From assembly GCF_024199925.1 (NCBI RefSeq), contig NZ_JANADR010000001.1:5335501-5399500 (forward strand): DNA of 64,000 nt. The letters are read 5' to 3'. A program made the position numbers and the translations under genes. Below the pieces are notes generated by a model. It did not search any database. It was given only the letters and a program-made list of their open reading frames with translations, and was not told where the DNA came from. Position 1 is the stretch's first letter; each line of letters opens with the position of its first letter. This document shows positions 28,405 to 36,316 of the stretch, one piece after another. This DNA comes from Bradyrhizobium sp. CCGUVB1N3. GTDB lineage: Bacteria > Pseudomonadota > Alphaproteobacteria > Rhizobiales > Xanthobacteraceae.

Positions 28405-28431
28405 GACGAACCGCATCTTGCAGTCCCGACA
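28405..28431 (-). promoter_or_regulatory. ECF42-type promoter 1 (yciI pair)
   Basis: On the minus strand TGTCGGG, 16 bases, CGTC, located 71 bp before the DGPF gene start. It shares the element and spacing with promoters at 28896, 32570 and 34347; T precedes CGTC in all four. Confidence 0.7.
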
Positions 28432-28471
28432 CGCCGGTGAAGATTATTTTGGAGGTAAGGCCACGACGGGG

Positions 28472-28846
28472 CTAGCCCTGCTGCCGCAGGAAGGCGCCGT
28501 CCCGATAGGTCGCGCCGAAATAGACGTCAATGCGGGCAATCCGGTCGCCTGCAAAAGTCATGAACTCGGTATTGCGGAAGCTCTTGCCGTCTGTTGCCAG
28601 ACATCGGTAGGTGACGAAGGCCTCGTCACCCTGGATGAAGATGCGCTCGATGTCGTGGCGCGCGATCCAGCCGGCGTCCCTCCAGCAGCGCTCGAAGTAA
28701 GTCTGCTTGTCGAGATTGTCGTCGAAGGGACTGGTGAAGCGGAAGTTGACGGCGAGCGCGTCCGCGACGCGGGCGCGGTCGTTGGCGAGATAGGCGGCGA
28801 AGAGATTGCGGATCAGCGTGGCGCGGTCTGCCGGTGTGAGCGTCAT
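28472..28846 (-). CDS. SnoaL-like / nuclear transport factor 2 family protein
   Basis: 124 residues from MTLTPADRATL, preceded by AGGAGTTT. The NTF2/SnoaL fold is suggested by LFAAYLANDRARVADALAVNFRFTSPFD (12-39), an aromatic middle and the closing FAGDRIARIDVYFGATYR. Such small proteins bind hydrophobic ligands or act as isomerases or hydrolases; no catalytic assignment can be made. It has its own copy of the ECF-type promoter 50 bp upstream. Confidence 0.85.
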   Translation of the reverse strand: MTLTPADRATLIRNLFAAYLANDRARVADALAVNFRFTSPFDDNLDKQTYFERCWRDAGWIARHDIERIFIQGDEAFVTYRCLATDGKSFRNTEFMTFAGDRIARIDVYFGATYRDGAFLRQQG

Positions 28847-28895
28847 GGAAACTCCTGTTGAGGCCGGCGTATAATACCGGCGCCCCTCCAACGGA

Positions 28896-28922
28896 GACGA
28901 AGTTGCGTGCTCGAAACCGACA
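28896..28922 (-). promoter_or_regulatory. ECF42-type promoter 2 (SnoaL-like gene)
   Basis: On the minus strand TGTCGGT, 16 bases, CGTC, 50 bp before the SnoaL-like ATG. Confidence 0.7.
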
Positions 28923-28937
28923 TCTGTGGCGCAATTT

Positions 28938-29462
28938 ATGGAATGCAAGCGCCTCGGCAAGGGAGCGAAGGAGATCTGGATTCTCGTGACCTACAATCCG
29001 ATCCTCGACGAGGCCGGAAAACCGTTCAAGGTTGTGAAGTTCGCAACCGACGTTACGGAGCAGAAGCTGAAAGCTGCCGACAATGACGGGCAGATCGCGG
29101 CAATTTGGAAGTCGCAGGCGGAGCTGATCTCGGGCATCACCGGCCAGATCAATCTGCTCGCACTCAATGCCACGATCGAGTCCGCGCGCGCCGGCGAAGC
29201 CGGGCGCGGCTTCGCCGTGGTAGCCTCCGAGGTGAAGAGCCTCGCTAACCAGGCCAAGCAGGCGACCGACACGATCTCCTCGGAGAGCGACGCGCTGAAC
29301 AGCATCTCGGGCGACGTGGCAAGTTCCCTCGGCGCAATCAAGGCCGCCATCGCCGGCCTGAACGAGTTCATCTCCTCCACCGCCGCAGCGGTCGAGGAGC
29401 AGAGCATCGTGACCGCCGACATGTCGTCGAACATGCAGCGTGCGTCGGCGGAGCTGTCCTAG
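28938..29462 (+). pseudogene. Remnant of a PAS-type methyl-accepting chemotaxis protein
   Basis: About 174 codons. The first part is the end of a PAS/PAC unit ([32 protein letters not shown]). A short linker [12 protein letters not shown], which in intact relatives starts another PAS repeat, runs straight into the chemoreceptor signalling tip ([24 protein letters not shown] written in two halves: residues about 78-101). It then stops after a short helix. The N-terminal sensor, and much of the coiled coil, are missing, so this looks like a deletion product. A GTG at 28926 is an alternative start. It overlaps the convergent cupin gene by 4 bp. Confidence 0.75.
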
Positions 29463-29836
29463 TCCGGCAGCCAGCGCCGCGTCATTTCGCTCGCGCCTTC
29501 CGGCAGCGCCTCGAAGATCGGTGCGGCCAGCACGGCGTGGACGTGCAGCGTCACGGTTCCCACGTTGCGGAAGCCGTGCTTGCGCCCTGCCGGCACCAGC
29601 ACCGAGCGGCCGGCGGTGACCCTTGCGCGCGTCTCCTCGAGCCAGATCTCGCCCTCGCCCTCGCGCACCGTCAGCACCTCCTCGACGGTGTGGCTGTGCG
29701 TCGGCGCGCCGGCGCCGGGGTCGACCCATTGCTCGAAGATGCACAGCGCGGTGGTGCCGGTGCGGGCCGAGGCCAGCATGCGGGTCCTGACGCCCGGCCG
29801 CCACTCTTCCAGCGCGGATGGATCGGAGAGCTGCAT
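29459..29836 (-). CDS. Cupin domain protein
   Basis: 125 residues from [12 protein letters not shown]. Cupin motif 1 is [21 protein letters not shown], with His-His-Glu metal ligands, and motif 2 [15 protein letters not shown] includes the fourth His. A single-domain cupin of unknown substrate, possibly an isomerase or dioxygenase-like enzyme. The longer frame was rejected because the extra head is basic and lacks a ribosome site. It does not carry the ECF-type promoter of its neighbours. Confidence 0.85.
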   Translation of the reverse strand: MQLSDPSALEEWRPGVRTRMLASARTGTTALCIFEQWVDPGAGAPTHSHTVEEVLTVREGEGEIWLEETRARVTAGRSVLVPAGRKHGFRNVGTVTLHVHAVLAAPIFEALPEGASEMTRRWLPD

Positions 29837-29932
29837 GCGGAGGCCTTTCTTGCGGGGACGAAAGCACAGTAAAAGACGCGAAGGCTGTCCGCCTTGGCGG
29901 GGGGCTGTTTCGGACACAGGACAGATTAACAG

Positions 29933-30721
29933 ATGACTTCAAGCCCGCAAAAGGTTGCCCTCGTTACCGGAGCCGCGCGCGGCATCGGCCTTGCGACAGC
30001 CAGGAAATTCCTCGCAGAGGGCTGGCGCGTGGCGCTGCTCGACATCGAGGGCGAGTTGCTGACGCACGCCGTCGCTGCGATCGACCAGAACGAGACGACG
30101 CTGGCGCTGACTTGCGACATCTCCGATAGCGCGGCGGTCGGTGCGGCGATGAAGGCGGTCGAGCAACGCTTCGGCCGGCTCGACGCGCTCGTCAACAATG
30201 CGGGCATCGCGGTGTTCGCACCGCTGATGGAGACGTCGGACAAGGACTGGAGCCGCGTGCTCGAGGTCAACCTCACCGGGCCCTTCATCAGCACCAAGGC
30301 CGCGGTGCCCCTGATGCGCGAGGCCGGCGGCGGCGCCATCGTCAACATCACCTCGATCTCGGCTGTGCGCGCCTCGACGCTGCGCTCGGCCTACGGCACG
30401 AGCAAGGCGGGGCTGGCGCATCTGACCAAGCAGCTCGCGGTCGAGCTCGCCGCGCTCAACATCCGCGTCAACGCGGTTGCGCCCGGGCCGGTCGATACCG
30501 CGATGGCCAAAGAGGTGCACACGCCGGAGATCCGCGCAGATTATCACGACGCCATCCCGCTCAACCGCTATGGCCTGGAAGAGGAACTCGCGGAAGCGAT
30601 CTTTTTCCTGTGCTCGGATCGGTCGAGCTACATCACCGGCCAAATTTTGGCCGTCGATGGCGGCTTCGATGCAGCTGGCATCGGCCTGCCGACGCTACGC
30701 GGACAGCGGAGGAATGGGTAG
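29933..30721 (+). CDS. SDR family oxidoreductase (FabG-like)
   Basis: 262 residues. Classical SDR: TGAARGIG at 12-19 binds NAD(P), NNAGIAV near 87, catalytic Ser in ITSISAV, and YGTSK with Tyr and Lys intact, then PGPVDTAM and the C-terminal SYITGQILAVDGGF. Probably a 3-oxoacyl or alcohol dehydrogenase; substrate unknown. It is divergent from the cupin gene. A repeat follows its stop. Confidence 0.93.
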   Translation: MTSSPQKVALVTGAARGIGLATARKFLAEGWRVALLDIEGELLTHAVAAIDQNETTLALTCDISDSAAVGAAMKAVEQRFGRLDALVNNAGIAVFAPLMETSDKDWSRVLEVNLTGPFISTKAAVPLMREAGGGAIVNITSISAVRASTLRSAYGTSKAGLAHLTKQLAVELAALNIRVNAVAPGPVDTAMAKEVHTPEIRADYHDAIPLNRYGLEEELAEAIFFLCSDRSSYITGQILAVDGGFDAAGIGLPTLRGQRRNG

Positions 30722-30747
30722 ATCCCCGCGCATGGTGGATTAGCTCT

Positions 30748-30837
30748 GTAGGGTGGGCAAAGCGAAGCGTGCCCACCGTCTGTCCTGGTTGCGGCTGCAT
30801 CGGTGGGCACGGCGCTTGGCGCCTTTGCCCACCCTAC
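30748..30837. repeat. Compound palindromic repeat, GTGGGCA family, copy 2
   Basis: Perfect outer arms GTAGGGTGGGCAAAG and CTTTGCCCACCCTAC with inner arms GTGCCCACC / GGTGGGCAC. Copy 1 at 23106-23178 has the inner dyad and the right outer arm. Confidence 0.85.
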
Positions 30838-30861
30838 GAAATTACATGTGTGGAGAGTGCC

Positions 30862-31299
30862 ATGCGACGCGTTGTATTCGTCAGGTCCGTGACGGTCGCG
30901 GCCGCGTTGCTCGCCTCTGCATCCGCCTGCGCCGAAATCCGCATCGTCCAGTCTCCAGGCGGACGGGTCGGACCATTTCTCGAACTGTTCGATCGGGTGC
31001 GCGAGTCCGGCGAGCGTGTGGTGATCGACGGGCCATGTCTGTCCGCCTGCACGCTGGTGCTGAGTCTGGTGCCCGGCGAGCGCATCTGCGTCACCAAGCG
31101 CGCGGTGCTCGGCTTCCATGCCGCCCGCTCGGTCGACCGGCAGGGCCGCTTCTATGCCGAGCCGGAAGCCTCCGAAGCGGTGCTGGCGGCCTATCCGGCA
31201 CCCGTGCGCGACTGGATCAGAAGCCGCGGCGGACTGACGTCGCGGCTATTGCTGCTGAAGGGCCGCGAGCTCGCCGCGATCTACCCGCGGTGCAGGTAA
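30862..31299 (+). CDS. Secreted ClpP/COG3904-like protein
   Basis: 145 residues from the ATG giving MRRVVFVRS; the longer frame runs back through repeat DNA. Signal peptide 1-23 (LLASASACA). The mature part has VVIDGPCLSACTLVLSL and AVLGFHAAR, an order reminiscent of the Ser and His of ClpP-fold periplasmic proteins (COG3904), with the Ser flanked by two Cys. Whether it has protease activity is unknown. Located between two repeat clusters and not in the ECF regulon. Confidence 0.7.
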   Translation: MRRVVFVRSVTVAAALLASASACAEIRIVQSPGGRVGPFLELFDRVRESGERVVIDGPCLSACTLVLSLVPGERICVTKRAVLGFHAARSVDRQGRFYAEPEASEAVLAAYPAPVRDWIRSRGGLTSRLLLLKGRELAAIYPRCR

Positions 31300-31320
31300 G
31301 TTACGGTGCTGGCAGTTGCC

Positions 31321-31531
31321 GTGCCCTCTCCCCTTGCGGGAGAGGGTAGCTCCGCTGGCAGACACGATCTCATTGGGGTGAGGGGTCTCTCTCCGCGAGT
31401 GAACTTCTCAAAATTGAATTCGCGGAGACACCCCCTCATCCGGCGCCATCGCCGAAGCTTCGCTTCGGCGTTCTTAAGGACGGCGGCCGAAGGCCGCCTA
31501 TGGCACCTTCTCCCACAAGGGGAGAAGGTGC
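31321..31531. repeat. Mosaic intergenic repeat with hairpins
   Basis: Left: CTCTCCCCTTGCGGGAGAG. Middle: TCTCTCCGCGAGTGA and a partner TCGCGGAGA, then GCCGAAGCTTCGCTTCGGC and GGCGGCCGAAGGCCGCC. Right: CACCTTCTCCCACAAGG and GGAGAAGGTG. A known style of Bradyrhizobium mosaic repeat; no gene in it. It fills the space between the ClpP-like gene and the VOC gene. Confidence 0.75.
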
Positions 31532-31567
31532 AGTGTGCGTGCGGCAGCAGTTTGCTTCAATTCTTTC

Positions 31568-31981
31568 TCACATCCCTTCCGCGGGGCAGTTCACCATCCA
31601 GGGGATGCCGAACTGGTCGACGCACATGCCAAAGCCCTTGGCCCAGAACGTCTTGCTGAAGGGCATCGTGACGGTGCCGCCATCGGCAAGCGCGTTGAAC
31701 TTGCGTTCGGCATCGGCCACGTTGGTGATCGTCAGCGAGATCGAGAAGCCCTGCGGCTTCTGCGAATGCTCCGGCGGCGCGTCGGAGGCCATCAGGACGC
31801 TGCCATCGGGAAGCGACATGCGCGCATGCATGATGGTCTTTTCGCGGCCGGGTGCAGCCGGCATCTCCGGCGGGGCGTCGGAGGCGCGCAGCATCGCCTC
31901 GACCTTTCCACCGAGCACGCGCGCATAATAGTTGAACGCGGCTTCGCACTTGTCCTGGTAAAACAGGTATGGATTGAGCAT
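31568..31981 (-). CDS. PhnB-like VOC family protein
   Basis: 137 residues. Starts MLNPYLFYQDKCEAAFNYYARVLGG, the classical PhnB/glyoxalase-superfamily beginning, and ends FGMCVDQFGIPWMVNC. SLPDGSVLMASDAPPE is in the middle. AAGGAGAG precedes the ATG. It lies 24 bp after the SRPBCC gene and should be the second gene of that ECF-controlled unit. Function unknown; related proteins are often paired with ECF sigma factors of the YciI-linked type. Confidence 0.9.
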   Translation of the reverse strand: MLNPYLFYQDKCEAAFNYYARVLGGKVEAMLRASDAPPEMPAAPGREKTIMHARMSLPDGSVLMASDAPPEHSQKPQGFSISLTITNVADAERKFNALADGGTVTMPFSKTFWAKGFGMCVDQFGIPWMVNCPAEGM

Positions 31982-32005
31982 GTTTCTCTCCTTGACGTGA
32001 GGTTT

Positions 32006-32542
32006 CTACTTCTCGGTGAGCTTCTTCAGATTGGCGAGGCCGGTCTCGAAATCCTTGCCGATCATGTTGTCCATGTTGACGAACACCTGCATCAGCTTCG
32101 AGATGAACGGGGCCGGACCGTACATCGCCCATGTGACCAGTGTTGCACCACCTTGCGGCACAAACGTGAACTCGGCGATGTTGTGACCTTCGAACGGCCG
32201 CTCGAAATCGAGCTTGATGCGCAGTTTCGACGGCGTATTCGCTTCGAGAATTTCCATGCGCCCGGCGCCGATGTCCTTGTTCCCGTCCCAGGCATAGGTG
32301 GCGCCCCTGCCCTGCGTGGTGCTGCCGAAAGCGCGCTTCATGCCGGGATCGCGCCCTTCGTAGGGCGACCAGCTCGTCCAGCGTTGGAAATCGGCGATGA
32401 GGGGGTAGATGGCATCGGCCGGCGCCTTGACGGCGAGCGTGCGTTCCACGCGAAACATGTCCGGCTTGGTGCCGGCGAAGGCGAGAATGCCGGCAATGCC
32501 GCCGGCAAGCAAAATGGCGACGATGGCAACAGCTTTCAGCAT
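32006..32542 (-). CDS. SRPBCC (START/polyketide cyclase-like) family protein
   Basis: 178 residues from MLKAVAIVAILLAGG, with AGGGAG before the ATG. An N-terminal hydrophobic segment (3-24) could anchor it in the membrane or be a signal. The START-like fold follows: VERTLAVKAPADAIYPLIADFQRW, then WSPYEGRDP and a C-terminal helix with FETGLANLKKL. Binds hydrophobic ligands by family analogy. Promoter 3 lies 28 bp upstream, and the VOC gene follows. Confidence 0.88.
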   Translation of the reverse strand: MLKAVAIVAILLAGGIAGILAFAGTKPDMFRVERTLAVKAPADAIYPLIADFQRWTSWSPYEGRDPGMKRAFGSTTQGRGATYAWDGNKDIGAGRMEILEANTPSKLRIKLDFERPFEGHNIAEFTFVPQGGATLVTWAMYGPAPFISKLMQVFVNMDNMIGKDFETGLANLKKLTEK

Positions 32543-32569
32543 GACTGGCTCCCTTCGGTTTGGTCCTAG

Positions 32570-32596
32570 GACGAAGGAGAAGGGCTCAGTTCGACA
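32570..32596 (-). promoter_or_regulatory. ECF42-type promoter 3 (SRPBCC-VOC unit)
   Basis: On the minus strand TGTCGAA, 16 bases, CGTC, 28 bp before the SRPBCC ATG. It ends close to the sigma gene 3' region, so this unit has its own promoter besides possible read-through. Confidence 0.7.
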
Positions 32597-32629
32597 GGGC
32601 CGGAAGATTTTTTTCGCCGACGTTTCCAC

Positions 32630-32667
32630 GTCATTCCGGGTTCGCCCTTCGGGCGCCCCGGAATGAC
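32630..32667. repeat. Palindromic repeat, GTCATTCCGG family, copy 3 (short form)
   Basis: GTCATTCCGGGTTCGCCC and GGGCGCCCCGGAATGAC arms; the inner AACCCGGAAT pair of the longer copies is missing. It lies 10 bp past the sigma-factor stop. Confidence 0.8.
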
Positions 32668-32677
32668 GCCAGAGGCG

Positions 32678-33952
32678 TCACTTCGCCTTGGCCTTCGGCT
32701 GGCTGTCCCTGATCAGGCGATCGAGATGCATGCGGATGTGAGCGGCCTCGGCCGAGGTGTTGGCGAGCGCAATGGCACGGTCGAAGGCGATGCGAGCTTC
32801 GTCGTTGCGGCCGAGCTGCATCAGGAAGGCGCCCCGCACGCCGTAGAAATGGAAGTAGTTGGCAAGCTTCGGCGCCAAGGGCTCGATCAGCGCGAGCGCT
32901 GCTTCCGCGCCGCGCACCTTGGAGACCGCGACCGCGCGGTTGAGCGTCACCACCGGCGAGGGTTGCACGAGCTCGAGCGCGCCATAGAGCAGGTCGATCT
33001 GCGTCCAGTCGGTTTCCTCGGGCGTCGCCGCGCGGGCGTGCAGCGCCGCGATCGCCGCCTGGATCTGATAGGGACCGCTCTTGCGATGGCGCATCGCCTT
33101 GTCAATCAGCGCGAGCCCCTCCGCGATCATGGTGCCGCTCCACAGCGAGCGGTCCTGATCCTCGAGCAGGATCAGCGAGCCGTCGCCTGCAAAGCGTGCC
33201 GCGCTGCGCGCATGCTGCAGCAGCAACAGCGCGGTCAGTCCCATGATCTCCGGCTCGCCCGGAAACAGCCGCAACAGCAGCCGCGCCAGCCGGATCGCTT
33301 CCTCGCATAGCGGCTTGCGGATCTCGGCGGTGTCGCCGCTCGCCGAATAGCCTTCGTTGAAGATCAGGTAGATCATCGCGGCGACGCCGGCGAGCCGCTC
33401 GGCGCGCTCGACCGCGCCGGGTGCCTCGAACGGCACACCGGCATCCGCGATCTTCGCCTTGGCGCGCGTGATGCGCTGTTCCATCGCGGCTTCCGAGACC
33501 AGGAAGGCCCGCGCGATCTGCTTCACGGTGAGGCCGGAGACGATACGCAGTGCAAGTGCGATCTGCTGCGTCGCCGGCAGATCCGGATGGCAGCAGATGA
33601 ACATCAGCCGCAAAATGTCGTCGCGATAATGCGAGCCGTCGAGCCGCTCGGCGAGCTTTCCTTCGGCATCGTCGAGATCGGAGATCGCCTGGTCGTCCTC
33701 GGGCAACGGCTCCTGCTTGCGCGCGCGGCGCACCTCGTCGATCGCGACGTTGCGGCCGACCATGATCAGCCAGGCTGCGGGATCGCGCGGCGGCCCGTTC
33801 TGCGGCCAGGTCTTCAGCGCGCGCAGGCAGGCATTTTGGAACGCTTCTTCCGCGGTATCGAGATCGCGGAAATAGCGCAAGAGCGCGCCCACCGCCTGGG
33901 GCCGCGCCGAGGTCAGCGCGGTCTCGATCCAGGCGGCGTCGGTCTCGCTCAC
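32678..33952 (-). CDS. ECF42-type RNA polymerase sigma factor with C-terminal TPR extension
   Basis: 424 residues, twice the length of an ordinary ECF factor. Region 2 (about 20-90) includes DLDTAEEAFQNACLRALKTWP and VGRNVAIDEVRRA; region 4 (about 115-175) includes LPATQQIALALRIVSGLTVKQIARAF. The rest is the DUF6596 region (about 190-290) with FNEGYSASGD, and tetratricopeptide-like helices at the end (VTLNRAVAVSKVRGAEAAL, then YHFYGVRGAFLMQLGRNDEAR with one base of variation). This architecture and the YciI partner fit group ECF42, which has no anti-sigma factor and is controlled through its own extension. It overlaps the YciI gene by 4 bp. Confidence 0.92.
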   Translation of the reverse strand: MSETDAAWIETALTSARPQAVGALLRYFRDLDTAEEAFQNACLRALKTWPQNGPPRDPAAWLIMVGRNVAIDEVRRARKQEPLPEDDQAISDLDDAEGKLAERLDGSHYRDDILRLMFICCHPDLPATQQIALALRIVSGLTVKQIARAFLVSEAAMEQRITRAKAKIADAGVPFEAPGAVERAERLAGVAAMIYLIFNEGYSASGDTAEIRKPLCEEAIRLARLLLRLFPGEPEIMGLTALLLLQHARSAARFAGDGSLILLEDQDRSLWSGTMIAEGLALIDKAMRHRKSGPYQIQAAIAALHARAATPEETDWTQIDLLYGALELVQPSPVVTLNRAVAVSKVRGAEAALALIEPLAPKLANYFHFYGVRGAFLMQLGRNDEARIAFDRAIALANTSAEAAHIRMHLDRLIRDSQPKAKAK

Positions 33953-34317
33953 GTCAAAGTCCCTCCCGGCCTGAATACGCCGACGGGACGCACCTCATAG
34001 GCGCCGCCAGGATTGGCCGCACCGAGATCGCGCGCGACGTCGAGCGCGTCGTCCAGATTCTGGCAGTCGACGATGTAGAAGCCGAGCAGCTGCTCCTTGG
34101 TCTCGGCATAGGGACCATCGAGCACCAGCGGAGGGTCTTCTTTCCGCAGCGTCGCGGCCGCCGTGGTGGGCAGGAGCCGCGCGACCGGACCGAGCCGGCC
34201 CTGCTTGGTGAGCTTGTCCTGCACCACGGCGAGCTTTTTCATCACGGTTTCGTCCTGCTCCTTGCTCCAGGAGCCGACAAAATCCTCATCGTGGTAGCAA
34301 AGGATGGCATAGAGCAT
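33949..34317 (-). CDS. YciI family (DGPF-type) protein, sigma partner
   Basis: 122 residues from MLYAILCYHDEDFVGSW. The motif is LDGPYAETKEQLLGFYIVDC at about 63-82 (DGPY in place of DGPF), followed by EVRPVGVF near the end. It is directly upstream of and overlaps the sigma gene by ATGA, so the two are translationally coupled. Promoter 4 lies 30 bp upstream of its start. Confidence 0.92.
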   Translation of the reverse strand: MLYAILCYHDEDFVGSWSKEQDETVMKKLAVVQDKLTKQGRLGPVARLLPTTAAATLRKEDPPLVLDGPYAETKEQLLGFYIVDCQNLDDALDVARDLGAANPGGAYEVRPVGVFRPGGTLT

Positions 34318-34346
34318 GGGCACGTCCTGTTTTCTCTTGTGATGAA

Positions 34347-34373
34347 GACGACTCAATATGCCCTGCTCCGACA
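34347..34373 (-). promoter_or_regulatory. ECF42-type promoter 4 (yciI-sigma operon, autoregulation)
   Basis: On the minus strand TGTCGGA, 16 bases, CGTC, 30 bp before the YciI ATG. It implies positive feedback by the sigma factor on its own operon. Confidence 0.75.
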
Positions 34374-34458
34374 CGACTTGCGGAAATTTTTTGCAGGAAA
34401 TATCCGCGCGTTCGTGCCAAGGAGAGCCATGAACTGGGAACTCGATGGGACATGACGA

Positions 34459-35424
34459 ATGACTAAAGGCGCGCTGGCACTCCTGATCAACAGCAGGCAG
34501 CAGAACTGGCTGCCGGAACGCTGGAAAGCGCGTTTTGAGGCGGTCTGCGGCGACCGGCGCGTGGTGCTACTGCCTGATCCGGACCTCGATCCGGCCGAGG
34601 TGCACTATGCCGCGGTGTGGAAGCCGGTTCCTGGCACGCTCGGGGCTTTCCCGAACCTGCGCGCGATCTTCAATCTCGGCGCTGGCGTCGACGCGCTGAT
34701 GGCGGATAAGAGCCTGCCGGACGTACCGCTGGTCCGCGTGGCCGTGCCCGACCTCACGGGACGCATGACCGAATATGTCGTGCTGCACGTGCTGATGCAT
34801 CATCGACAGGAGCTTTACCTGCGGCAGTCGCAGCGCGAGAAAGCATGGGAGCCGAAATACCAATGGCCGGCGAGCGCAATCACGATCGGCATCATGGGGC
34901 TCGGCACGCTGGGGGCGGACGCCGCCGACGTGCTGCGCCGATTCGGCTTCCGCGTGGTGGGATGGAGCCGCAGTCCGCGGAGCGTCGATGGCGTTGAGTC
35001 CTTCCATGGCGCGGATCAGATGGACGCGTTCCTGCGCGCGACCGACATTCTGGTCTGCCTGTTGCCCCTGACACCACAGACGCACGGCATCCTCAACCGT
35101 GAGGTCTTTGCAAAGCTCAACCGCAACAGTCCGCTCGGCGCGCCGGTGCTGATCAATGCCGGCCGTGGCGGCTTGCAGAACGAGGACGACATCCTGGCCA
35201 GTCTCGACGATGGCACGCTCGGCGCCGCCTCGCTCGACGTGTTCGTCGAGGAGCCGCTGCCGGCGAGCAGCCGCCTCTGGAGCCATCCGAAGGTGTTGGT
35301 CACGCCGCACAATGCGGCCGATACCGATGCGGATGCGATCTCGGCCTATGTCGCGGGACAGATCGCGCGTTTCGAAGCCGGCGCCGCGCTGGAGAATGTG
35401 GTGGATCGGGCGCGCGGGTATTGA
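34459..35424 (+). CDS. D-2-hydroxyacid dehydrogenase, GhrA-like glyoxylate/hydroxypyruvate reductase
   Basis: 321 residues. NAD(P) motif GIMGLGTLGADAADVL at about 149-164. Catalytic residues are Arg in INAGRGGLQ (about 234), Glu in FVEEPLP (about 262) and His in TPHNAAD (about 283). The N-terminal half is the substrate domain with NLGAGVDALM. Reduces glyoxylate, hydroxypyruvate or a related 2-ketoacid in the cytoplasm. Divergent from the sigma operon. A GAGCATGATC repeat follows within 40 bp. Confidence 0.9.
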   Translation: MTKGALALLINSRQQNWLPERWKARFEAVCGDRRVVLLPDPDLDPAEVHYAAVWKPVPGTLGAFPNLRAIFNLGAGVDALMADKSLPDVPLVRVAVPDLTGRMTEYVVLHVLMHHRQELYLRQSQREKAWEPKYQWPASAITIGIMGLGTLGADAADVLRRFGFRVVGWSRSPRSVDGVESFHGADQMDAFLRATDILVCLLPLTPQTHGILNREVFAKLNRNSPLGAPVLINAGRGGLQNEDDILASLDDGTLGAASLDVFVEEPLPASSRLWSHPKVLVTPHNAADTDADAISAYVAGQIARFEAGAALENVVDRARGY

Positions 35425-35460
35425 AGCGTCGGCTGGCGAAGCGTGGATACAGTTATTGTT

Positions 35461-35540
35461 TGAGCATGATCTCCGCGCAAACGCGTACCGCGTTTGTCGC
35501 GAGGGAAAACCGCTTCACACTTTTCCGGATCATGCTCTAG
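35461..35540. repeat. Palindromic repeat, GAGCATGATC family, copy 2
   Basis: TGAGCATGATCTCCGCGCAAACGCG, then CGCGTTTGTCGCGAGGG, AAAACCGCTTCACACTTT and CCGGATCATGCTCTAG. It ends in CTAG, which supplies the TAG stop of the gene at 35537-36118. Confidence 0.85.
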
Positions 35541-36118
35541 CGGCGAGCGCCGAAAGCCAGAGGCGACGCGCCGGGCGGCAGCGGCGAGTTGATGTCGCTG
35601 TCGACCAATCCGGACGACTGCTGGGTGAAGCTCGCGCCGAACGACAGGCTGAGATTCGACGTCGGGCGGAATTCGATCCCAGCATTGGCGCGATAGCCGC
35701 CGGGCAACGTCGGCGAGGTGGAGTCGAAGGGCGTGATCGGACCGCCGGTCCCGAGATTGTATTTCAGTGTGTCGAAGCCGGTGTAGATCGTGACCGGTGC
35801 ATTCGTGAAGTTGTAGCCGAACTTCACGCCATCGGACGAAAGCGAGCCGTAATTGCCGAACGACCTCGCCTGATCGAAGCCATTCATACTCCACGCCGTG
35901 CTGTCACGTGAGCTGCTGAGAAACCAGCCTTTTGGGAGCTTGGACTGCGGATCGCTCGCCTCGAAGGCCGGATTGTCCCCCCAGCCCATCAGCCAGCCCG
36001 AGTTCATGTAGGGCACAGGGGCAGCCTGGGCATAGGCCGTTCGCCCGCCCAGACAGAGCGCCAGCAAGATCAATGAGAGAGCCAAACCGCGTGCAAAACC
36101 AAACATTCGTGACACCAT
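35537..36118 (-). CDS. Secreted beta-rich protein, possibly a truncated outer-membrane barrel
   Basis: 193 residues. Signal peptide 1-30 (LALSLILLALCLGGRTAYAQ). The mature part has alternating beta strands with aromatic residues (VKFGYNFTNAPVTIYTGFD, NLSLSFGASFTQQ) typical of short porin-like or barrel-surface proteins. No named domain recognised. The stop TAG falls inside CTAG at the edge of a palindromic repeat, so its C-terminus may have been set by repeat insertion. Divergent from the chemoreceptor gene. Confidence 0.65.
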   Translation of the reverse strand: MVSRMFGFARGLALSLILLALCLGGRTAYAQAAPVPYMNSGWLMGWGDNPAFEASDPQSKLPKGWFLSSSRDSTAWSMNGFDQARSFGNYGSLSSDGVKFGYNFTNAPVTIYTGFDTLKYNLGTGGPITPFDSTSPTLPGGYRANAGIEFRPTSNLSLSFGASFTQQSSGLVDSDINSPLPPGASPLAFGARR

Positions 36119-36316
36119 CGAGCGTCCTCAACTATACGCGCCCGGTATCGCGAAAGCCAGAACCGCCGCGCGGCACCTGCGTGAGAGAGGCCCGTCCTGG
36201 CAAAAGCCAGGACGACCCTGGAGAGCGAGGCAGTCCTATCGGACCCTTCCCCGTTCACGCTCTCTTAGCGAGAAATTGATAGTCGTTCTTGACCAACGTG
36301 GAAGGAACGAACGGAC

